From positions 1-6,862 of the forward strand of contig JAKAIP010000034.1 in the NCBI GenBank assembly GCA_021825025.1: DNA of 6,862 bases, written 5' to 3'. Under the pieces are notes generated by a model that ran no database searches, had not been told where the DNA came from, and saw only the letters and a program-made list of their open reading frames with translations. The DNA is from a bacterium (GTDB lineage: Bacteria > Patescibacteria > Paceibacteria > UBA9973 > SBAW01). Below, piece by piece: positions 1-3,440 of the stretch (position 1 is its first letter; the number at the start of each line of letters is the position of its first letter). Position numbers and translations under genes: made by a program.

Positions 1-277
1 CCTCCCTTGGATTCGGATGAATCCAGCCTCTCGCTTTTCCTGTGTGATAAAGTTGATAATAAGTTGGCCCCTCTTTGCTGGTTCCGATTCCCAAAAGTGT
101 ATTGAATGCCTCAAATACTAAGCGGCGTCGATTGAATCGGAACACATATTCATTGAGATAGGCTTGTAAATGTTTGCTTGAAACTCCATGATACGTCCCA
201 TTAAGGAACGCTTTGAGATTTCCGAAAACAATGTGAATGAGCTGCATTTTCTTTGCAACATCTTCGGGATCTTTCAC
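1..277 (-). pseudogene. IS1595-family (ISXO2-like) transposase, C-terminal fragment, runs off window
   Basis: The minus frame reads IHIVFGNLKAFLNGTYHGVS, then SKHLQAYLNEYVFRFNRR, then a tail of the PTYYQLYHTGKARG type. This is the characteristic end of IS1595-family DDE transposases, which carry the last catalytic region and the conserved GTYHGVS..HLQ.YL.E..FRFNRR block. The recognisable part begins near DPEDVAKK (about position 270). Upstream the frame stays open to 433, but its sequence no longer resembles a transposase, and the frame has no ATG before 247. The N-terminal zinc ribbon and the first catalytic aspartates are therefore missing. I read it as a truncated remnant or a rearrangement junction. 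The extreme C-terminus lies outside the window. No terminal inverted repeat could be identified. Family assignment is from recalled motif conservation and is fairly sure; inactivity is inferred from the missing N-terminal part. Confidence 0.8.
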
Positions 278-444
278 AGCATTTCCGCTATCGTTTTCGG
301 TTTGCGTTTCCGGTTGTGCTTGTACTCGTTTTGTCTGCAAGTTCGGCACACTCCGGTTTTTCGATGACAGTCCGATTTGAGCTGACGGCAGACCGGACAG
401 CGTTGGTGCTTCTTTTTCTTTTCGGGAATAGAGTTAAAGGTCAT
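274..444 (-). CDS. small zinc-ribbon-like protein (56 aa)
   Basis: This short basic ORF starts at an ATG at 444. A TTG at 468 in the same frame is the only longer start. Cysteines at residues 16, 19, 26, 33 and 36 give the pattern C-x2-C-x13-C-x2-C, which would suit one bound zinc ion, and the tail is rich in Lys and Arg (KHNRKRKPK). This suggests a nucleic-acid or protein contact role, but no specific family is recognised. The Shine-Dalgarno region is weak. Its 3' end overlaps the start of the transposase remnant in another frame, so it may be a neighbouring gene damaged by the insertion, or a relic of a transposase zinc ribbon joined out of frame to the C-terminal fragment. Its frame is the same as that of the ORF ending at 469, separated only by one TGA. 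Confidence 0.45.
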   Translation of the reverse strand: MTFNSIPEKKKKHQRCPVCRQLKSDCHRKTGVCRTCRQNEYKHNRKRKPKTIAEML

Positions 445-610
445 TTTGTCTTTCAGTATGTATTTCAATCATATCACGTTGGGCTTGAATTTATTCAATT
501 TTACATTCCTACCAGTAACCCAATGTGGTGAATCGTGGTTCACTGAAACAAATTGTGTTCTCCACGGGAAGCGGAGTATATCTTTAGTGTTTCTTTCTTT
601 ATTTATATGG

Positions 611-693
611 TGTCCCATTCGGGACATAGGTGGGTGTACCGTTTGGGACATACCTCTGTGTCCTGTTTGGAACACTGTGTCCTGTTTGGGACA
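611..693. repeat. four 16-bp iteron-like palindromic repeats
   Basis: Four copies of a 16-bp unit close to TGTCCTGTTTGGGACA start at 611, 635, 659 and 678. The copy at 611 (TGTCCCATTCGGGACA) has perfect 6-bp inverted arms; the others keep most of the TGTCC/GGACA arms. Spacing is 24, 24 and 19 bases. The units lie within a replication-protein-like ORF, as origin iterons do in lambda-O-type genes. They could be initiator-binding iterons or repressor operators. Part of the periodicity reflects the encoded MSQTGH-type peptide, but the out-of-frame unit at 678 shows that the DNA repeat itself is maintained. Confidence 0.65.
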
Positions 694-720
694 CACCCCC
701 TGCCATTGGTCAAAGTCCTT

Positions 721-845
721 GTTTGCATACCCCTTCTCCCCAAAAAAGAGGCAGCGGCTAGTATGCAAACCCGAACAGATGGCGGGAACCGCTGCCAATG
801 AATCTGTTATGTGTAATATAGTTACTCTGTTCGATTTTTGCATAC
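721..845. repeat. interlocked inverted repeats built on TTTGCATAC
   Basis: GTTTGCATAC at 721-730 is matched by its exact reverse complement at 761-770. A second pair, GGCAGCGG at 750-757 and CCGCTGCC at 789-796, interlocks with the first. The segment 761-779 (GTATGCAAACCCGAACAGA) is further echoed in inverted form at 826-845 (TCTGTTCGATTTTTGCATAC), so TTTGCATAC occurs three times. GTTCGA and TCGAAC also face each other around the last copy. This stretch reads poorly as protein and is more likely a control or origin-like element next to the 611-693 iterons. Confidence 0.5.
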
Positions 846-1052
846 TATTCGAACAACAAGGAAAGCCCGTCGGGGATTTATCATTCGGATGCTTCAAGGC
901 TTCCCGTGCTTGCTCAATCATTGCTTGACGAACCTCGTGCGGAAATTTTTGACCCGGATTTTCCTGAACAAGTTCCTCCTTCAGAATATCAAGCGGTATA
1001 ACGGAAAAGTCGGACATTCGATTTTAGCCTGTTTTCACGTTCCTATATCAAC

Positions 1053-1081
1053 AAATTAAGGAATGTAGTTCTTGATGTCAA
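1053..1081 (-). promoter_or_regulatory. putative leftward promoter (repeat copy 1)
   Basis: On the minus strand TTGACA (1081-1076) is a consensus -35 box, followed by a 17-base spacer and a poor -10 box TAATTT (1058-1053). It lies within a 27-bp direct repeat (1058-1084) shared with 1222-1248. It would drive the ORF starting at 1017. The -35 is perfect but the -10 matches only half the consensus, so activity is uncertain. Confidence 0.4.
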
Positions 1082-1109
1082 GAGAAATCGGTTAGAGTTA
1101 GAAAAAATC

Positions 1110-1144
1110 TTCTCACTTTGTTTCTCACTTTGTTTCTCACTCTG
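1110..1144. repeat. three tandem 12-bp repeats
   Basis: The unit TTCTCACTTTG(T) occurs at 1110, 1122 and 1134 with an exact 12-base period; the last copy has one change (TTCTCACTCTG). It lies between the two leftward promoters, in a stretch with no supported gene. The 12-base period is not a whole number of helical turns, so it may be simple slippage rather than a binding array. Confidence 0.6.
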
Positions 1145-1171
1145 CCGAACGAAAAGGAAAGATGTTACCTC

Positions 1172-1212
1172 GAAAGCGTTTCTAGGTATTCCAGAAAGCG
1201 TTTCTAGGTATT
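1172..1212. repeat. two operator-like 19-bp direct repeats
   Basis: The sequence GAAAGCGTTTCTAGGTATT is present exactly at 1172-1190 and again at 1194-1212, 22 bases apart (about two helical turns). Its core GAAA-GCG-TTTC is an imperfect palindrome. On the minus strand the right copy falls at the expected transcription start of the promoter at 1245-1217, and the second copy lies just downstream. That is the usual place for a repressor operator. The binding protein is unknown. Confidence 0.6.
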
Positions 1213-1216
1213 TTAG

Positions 1217-1245
1217 ACTACAAGGCATGTGAATCCTGATGTCAA
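1217..1245 (-). promoter_or_regulatory. putative leftward promoter (repeat copy 2)
   Basis: On the minus strand TTGACA (1245-1240) is followed by 17 bases and TGTAGT (1222-1217), four of six matches to TATAAT. It begins directly after the stop codon of the gene at 1251-1475 and fires into the repeat-rich stretch 1085-1212. Positions 1222-1248 match 1058-1084 at most positions, with the 12-base core TGATGTCAAGAG exact, so this is a duplicated promoter block. Confidence 0.45.
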
Positions 1246-1250
1246 GAGGG

Positions 1251-1475
1251 TTAAGTTTTTTCTTTTGTGGCATCCGGAGCATCGGCGGGATCCAATAATT
1301 CTAATTCTCCCTGCTGAAATGGTGCCATCTGCCCGTATTCGAACCGCACTATGACAATCGGATAGTTTGACTCCGTATATCTTAATTCAACTACATGCCC
1401 AGACGCTCCGTTCCAAAACGTGTAAGGTGTATGTACCTTAACATGATCGCCGTATTTCCACTTATGAATATTCAT
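1251..1475 (-). CDS. small KOW/SH3-like protein (74 aa)
   Basis: A good ribosome binding site (AAGGAG, 5 bases before the ATG at 1475) supports this gene. The N-terminal half, GDHVKVHTPYTFWNGASGHV, has the Gly-Asp...hydrophobic...Gly-x-Val pattern of KOW/SH3-barrel domains. It is followed by beta-strand-like segments (YPIVIVRFEYG) and the ending FQQGELELLDP, so nearly the whole protein is one small beta barrel. KOW-type domains commonly bind RNA or ribosomal partners, but small phage proteins of this type have no assigned role and I infer none. The C-terminal 10 residues look disordered. It is probably co-directional with the genes at 1507-1653 and 1671-2186. Confidence 0.8.
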   Translation of the reverse strand: MNIHKWKYGDHVKVHTPYTFWNGASGHVVELRYTESNYPIVIVRFEYGQMAPFQQGELELLDPADAPDATKEKT

Positions 1476-1506
1476 GTTACTCCTTCACGAAAATTTCACC
1501 CTTTGG

Positions 1507-1653
1507 TTATTCAGTGTCAAAAATCAGTAGCTTCTCAGGCTCACTTCGATAAGATAGAGATTGTATCCCAGGAAAAAGAATAAAAAAGAGCGTGCCATGA
1601 AGTAATTCACAAAATTTCACCCACCTTTCACCCACCTTTTTGCATCTTTTCAC
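1507..1653 (-). CDS. putative 48-aa ORF with GTG start
   Basis: After the stop of the 1671-2186 gene the minus strand carries AAAGGAGGG, then about 8-10 bases later a GTG at 1653 that opens a 48-codon frame ending at TAA 1507. The product starts VKRCKKVGERWVKFCELL and has a hydrophobic stretch (GTLFFILFPGI, about residues 22-32) too short to be sure of as a membrane helix. There is no ATG start. The case for translation is the strong Shine-Dalgarno and tight position in the leftward gene string. Against it, the first third overlaps the phased TTCAC box array, whose repeats could create an open frame by chance. No family is recognised. Confidence 0.35.
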   Translation of the reverse strand: MKRCKKVGERWVKFCELLHGTLFFILFPGIQSLSYRSEPEKLLIFDTE

Positions 1654-1674
1654 AAAAATTCACCCTCCTTTCAC
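1606..1674. repeat. helically phased TTCAC boxes
   Basis: TTCAC (GTGAA on the minus strand) occurs at 1606, 1616, 1627, 1649, 1659 and 1670: steps of 10, 11, 22, 10 and 11 bases, so all boxes face the same side of the helix. Larger units of the form TTCAC-AAAAWT-TTCACCC occur at 1606-1622 and 1649-1665, and a related one (TTCACGAAAATTTCACCC) at 1484-1501 just upstream of the start of the 74-residue gene. This suggests a cooperative protein-binding array in front of the leftward genes. No known regulator is recognised from the box. Confidence 0.5.
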
Positions 1675-2186
1675 CAAGACGACGAATAGTAGTACTCCGC
1701 ATGCTCATCCTGGATGGCTTCTTCAAGAATCTCCTTGGCGTGTTTTATGTCTGCATAGTATGTTTCGTCATAATCAGTGGGGCCCCAAAAAGGCCCGTGT
1801 TGCGTAGGTAGTAATTTTTCCGCCAAAGACGAATCGGTGATTATTTGTCCCTCAACAAATACCTCGCGAAAAGGTTCATCTTGGCCAACTCTATATCCAC
1901 GAGATACCTGCCCAGGCGATAGGGTTATCGAGCTTAGCACGTCAATACAGATATTTAAGAGCTCTTTTAGTTTTCCGTGGGATACTCGGTATTCGCCGCA
2001 GTCATCGATACCGTTTTGTATGTTGTTTACAAACCACCGGTGCACAGCGTTGGCTTTACGCCAATAACCGACCTCCTCGAGTATGTATACTATCCGCTCT
2101 GATTTTATCTTGTCGTTAGGTTTCAAAAACTGGAGCGATCCTGGCGGAACGTGTGATCTCTTATACAGATACATGTCTAATCCCAT
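1671..2186 (-). CDS. conserved phage-type protein of unknown function (171 aa)
   Basis: The ATG at 2186 follows a strong ribosome binding site (AAAAAAGGAGGAAAA). The protein has the layout of a family that I recall from many phage genomes without a known role: an opening MGLDMYLYKR, a central GYWRKANAVHRWFV (residues 40-53), a conserved Asp-Asp-Cys (61-63), a block LLPTQHGPFWGPTDYDE followed by YYADIK (125-148), and an aromatic ending YYYSSSW. Length and both ends agree with an intact member. The conserved Trp, His, Asp and Tyr residues suggest a folded, possibly enzymatic domain, but no catalytic role is established. It is transcribed away from the rightward operon, sharing the 2187-2411 intergenic region. 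Confidence 0.88.
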   Translation of the reverse strand: MGLDMYLYKRSHVPPGSLQFLKPNDKIKSERIVYILEEVGYWRKANAVHRWFVNNIQNGIDDCGEYRVSHGKLKELLNICIDVLSSITLSPGQVSRGYRVGQDEPFREVFVEGQIITDSSLAEKLLPTQHGPFWGPTDYDETYYADIKHAKEILEEAIQDEHAEYYYSSSW

Positions 2187-2257
2187 TTTTCCTCCTTTTT
2201 TGACGTTTTTGACTTATTTTGGCCGGAAAATTATTTTTATTTTTTTGCATTATTTGC

Positions 2258-2286
2258 TTGACATTGCAATATAATAGTGTTATCAT
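2258..2286 (+). promoter_or_regulatory. strong sigma-70-type promoter of the rightward operon
   Basis: TTGACA at 2258-2263, exactly 17 bases, then TATCAT at 2281-2286 (five of six consensus matches). The spacer contains the 8-bp palindrome ATTGCAAT (2263-2270). Inverted copies of TTTGCAT at 2244-2250 and ATGCAAA at 2291-2297 flank the whole promoter, as an operator pair would. Transcription should start near 2293, giving a 5' leader of about 119 bases before the gene at 2412. Confidence 0.8.
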
Positions 2287-2297
2287 GCGGATGCAAA

Positions 2298-2411
2298 TGA
2301 GACACGACAACACACAACAGATTATTAAAATCAGCACGCGGACGGGCTGCGGCTTACGGGAGTCGTGTCTCAGCCCAGCCCGCGAGCGTGCTTAAAACAG
2401 GAGACACGACA
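2298..2411 (+). promoter_or_regulatory. structured leader RNA with alternative pairings over the ribosome binding site
   Basis: Segment A, TGAGACACGAC (2298-2308), is exactly complementary to segment B, GTCGTGTCTCA (2362-2372). Segment C, GAGACACGAC (2401-2410), repeats A and is complementary to B over 10 bases. C includes the GAG of the Shine-Dalgarno AGGAG (2399-2403), one base before the ATG at 2412. B lies in the loop of a hairpin formed by 2333-2339 with 2386-2392 and 2343-2349 with 2376-2382, separated by a 3x3 internal loop. A:B and B:C are therefore mutually exclusive, pseudoknot-like pairings: B:C would hide the ribosome binding site and A:B would free it. Complementarity is seen directly; the switching role is inferred. 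No known riboswitch class is recognised. Confidence 0.55.
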
Positions 2412-2840
2412 ATGTTGCGCTATGATGATTTAACCCCAACCGATGTCGCAAAGATCGAGGATGACGTGCAGTATACCGTCGCTCGTGCACTCGCGATTAT
2501 CGAGGATGCCATGCGGTATGGCAAGACAGCATCCACGTATTATGATCGTATAAATACCCGAGGTAGTTATATCGACAATCATCCGACATTAGTGTACGTG
2601 GAGCAGATGTCAATCGGATATGATCCGTTGACAGGTCTTACGGGTGACACCGGATATTTTCCGGTCTCGTCATTATCCGATCTGTTACGCGTTACCGACG
2701 CCATCCGTGAGCAACATCAGACGTTACTGTCTGCATATTACAAGGAGGCGCGTCAGCAGATAATAAGTGATCTCTGTAATCAGATCAAAACGGATAAGCT
2801 GTATCGCCGCGACGGTTGCCGTTTCATGCAAATAGTATAA
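2412..2840 (+). CDS. unknown protein, first gene of the rightward operon (142 aa)
   Basis: The start at ATG 2412 is chosen over an in-frame ATG at 2388 because AGGAG at 2399-2403 is correctly spaced only for 2412 and the 2388 codon lies in the leader hairpin. The protein begins MLRYDDLTPTDVAKIEDDV and looks mostly alpha-helical: helices around residues 10-33 and 93-130, with a Gly/Asp/Thr-rich central part (SIGYDPLTGLTGDTGYFPVS) resembling a loop or strand pair. There are no membrane segments or cysteine clusters, apart from two Cys near the C-terminus. I recognise no family. As the first product after a strong promoter and a structured leader it may be an early regulatory or host-interaction protein, but that is position-based inference only. 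Confidence 0.75.
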   Translation: MLRYDDLTPTDVAKIEDDVQYTVARALAIIEDAMRYGKTASTYYDRINTRGSYIDNHPTLVYVEQMSIGYDPLTGLTGDTGYFPVSSLSDLLRVTDAIREQHQTLLSAYYKEARQQIISDLCNQIKTDKLYRRDGCRFMQIV

Positions 2841-2849
2841 GGCATTTCA

Positions 2850-2878
2850 ATCCACGCGTCCTGCGCGGGCGCGTGGAT
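2850..2878 (+). other. strong intergenic hairpin, not followed by a T tract
   Basis: Positions 2850-2861 pair with 2867-2878: 12 base pairs including one G-U, with loop TGCGC. The hairpin sits ten bases after the stop of the first operon gene and 48 bases before the next start. The following bases (ATCATTACAC) are not T-rich, so it is unlikely to be a simple intrinsic terminator. It may set relative mRNA stability, be a processing site, or act as a factor-dependent pause. Confidence 0.65.
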
Positions 2879-2926
2879 ATCATTACACCGCAAAACAAAT
2901 TTACAGACACTAAAGGAGACACAACA

Positions 2927-3106
2927 ATGACAATCGCAGAAATGGAACAAGACCTGAAAATCCGACTTCTCATGGAACTCGAACTGTCTGTAAAGGACGA
3001 AAAACCACAAGACGAACTTGAAAAGCTGGAATTCAAATGTATGAACTTCGGCGCCACCGTTGATGAAGTGATTGAGGCGATACACAAAGGAAAAGGATGG
3101 AAATGA
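2927..3106 (+). CDS. small acidic helical protein (59 aa)
   Basis: The ATG at 2927 follows AAAGGAGACACAACA, almost the same 16-base context as the start at 2412 (AGGAGACACGACAATG), which selects this start over the in-frame 2816 alternative overlapping the upstream gene and the hairpin. The product is MTIAEMEQDLKIRLLMELEL, then a charged linker (KDEKPQDELEKLEF) and VDEVIEAIHKGKGWK. It is predicted to be nearly all helical, probably two or three short helices, and could be a small dimer or adaptor. No family is recognised. It ends in a 4-base overlap with the next gene. Confidence 0.7.
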   Translation: MTIAEMEQDLKIRLLMELELSVKDEKPQDELEKLEFKCMNFGATVDEVIEAIHKGKGWK

Positions 3107-3315
3107 CACGCTTTAAGTGGGCTATCATTGCGGCGGGTATTTGCGTTTTAATTGACGCGCTTCTATCGCTATTTCCATCTGTGTTCTGGATAAAAACGGT
3201 TGTGGTCTTTTCTCAACTGTTCTGGATTTGGACGGTTTACGAAATTCAGAATGCACCAAGCCTTGAAGAGATAGAAGAAAATAAGACAGTTGAACACGGG
3301 AAAGCAAAAAAGTGA
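3103..3315 (+). CDS. small membrane protein, two transmembrane helices (70 aa)
   Basis: I choose ATG 3103, which gives an ATGA overlap with the preceding stop; an ATG two codons earlier at 3097 is also possible. Residues about 5-24 (FKWAIIAAGICVLIDALLSL) and 27-45 (SVFWIKTVVVFSQLFWIWTV) are two hydrophobic segments separated by a very short turn, a helical hairpin. The C-terminal 25 residues are charged (SLEEIEENKTVEHGKAKK) and probably cytoplasmic. No family is recognised. Small early phage membrane proteins can act in superinfection exclusion or host modulation, but the sequence does not show this. It overlaps the next gene by 4 bases (GTGA). Confidence 0.72.
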   Translation: MTRFKWAIIAAGICVLIDALLSLFPSVFWIKTVVVFSQLFWIWTVYEIQNAPSLEEIEENKTVEHGKAKK

Positions 3316-3413
3316 AAACTGAAGTTACGTGGAAAGACGTGGCGGCAATAGTCGCGTGGAATCTCTTTATCTTTGGATTATCACTCATCGGAATTTACGC
3401 AATAGGAAAATAA
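3312..3413 (+). CDS. single-pass membrane micropeptide (33 aa), GTG start
   Basis: GTG at 3312 overlaps the upstream stop as GTGA, and the frame runs 33 codons to TAA at 3411. The product reads MKTEVTWKDVAAIVAWNLFI followed by FGLSLIGIYAIGK, with one hydrophobic helix from about residue 11 to 31 and a charged N-terminus. The Shine-Dalgarno is weak (GGGAAAG, somewhat distant), so translation would rely on coupling with the previous gene. The coherent transmembrane pattern, the overlap and the close packing support a real gene; the GTG start and small size make it easy to miss. Function unknown; it may partner the adjacent two-helix membrane protein. Confidence 0.6.
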   Translation: MKTEVTWKDVAAIVAWNLFIFGLSLIGIYAIGK

Positions 3414-3440
3414 AATGCTGGAGGACAAATGAAACTCTCT
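3413..3440 (+). repeat. 28-bp exact direct repeat, left copy
   Basis: This copy is identical to 4117-4144. It contains a five-codon frame MLEDK-stop (3415-3432), the Shine-Dalgarno GGAGG, and the first four codons (MKLS) of the gene starting at 3429. In the right copy the same five codons are the true C-terminus of the alanine-rich protein. The left copy therefore looks like the tail of a lost or duplicated gene copy. Confidence 0.9.

Larger units (their letters stand above)
469..1017 (-). pseudogene. degraded replication-initiator-like ORF (182 aa)
   Basis: The frame starts at ATG 1017 with a plausible helical N-terminus (MSDFSVIPLDILKEELVQEN, then PHEVRQAMIEQAREAL). Residues about 50-105 look non-coding: low in pattern and rich in Cys and Ser. 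A tandem peptide then follows, VFQTGH-RG-MSQTVH-PP-MSRMGH, running into HINKERNT. Repeats of the type MSQTGH followed by INKE are familiar near the C-terminus of phage and plasmid replication proteins with winged-helix domains, where the iterons lie inside the gene. A fourth DNA repeat unit (678-693) is offset by 19 rather than 24 bases and falls out of frame, encoding CPKQD instead of VSQTGH, which suggests a frameshift. There is no convincing ribosome binding site before 1017; a weak promoter is at 1081-1053. I treat the ORF as a scarred relic; the function is inferred, not shown. Confidence 0.4.

Noticed and set aside
611..693. CRISPR array
   Set aside because: Units are 16 bp, palindromic and separated by only 3-8 bases; there are no spacers of CRISPR length and no cas genes.
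253..928. Rightward frames of 92, 160 and 82 residues in the left region
   Set aside because: No ribosome binding sites, cysteine/phenylalanine-rich shadow composition, and opposite to the recognisable transposase.
1085..1144. 20-codon GTG frame reading VRNKVRNKV
   Set aside because: No Shine-Dalgarno; it is produced entirely by the 12-bp repeat.
1043..1282. 79-residue leftward frame containing QSEKQSEKQSEK
   Set aside because: It begins inside the 3' end of the 74-aa gene, has no ribosome binding site, and spans both putative promoters and all tandem repeats; the repeated peptide only mirrors the 12-bp DNA repeat.
2388..2411. Upstream ATG start for the first operon gene
   Set aside because: It lies in the leader hairpin without a Shine-Dalgarno; AGGAG is placed for 2412.
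2293..2411. Retron msr-msd or type I toxin leader
   Set aside because: The inverted segments recall these RNAs, but no reverse transcriptase is present and the downstream product is a soluble 142-aa protein, not a small hydrophobic toxin.
2850..2878. Intrinsic terminator
   Set aside because: There is no T tract after the hairpin, and a full operon follows on the same strand.
2816..2926. Upstream extension of the 59-aa gene
   Set aside because: It would overlap the preceding gene and run through the strong hairpin; the AAAGGAG is placed for 2927.
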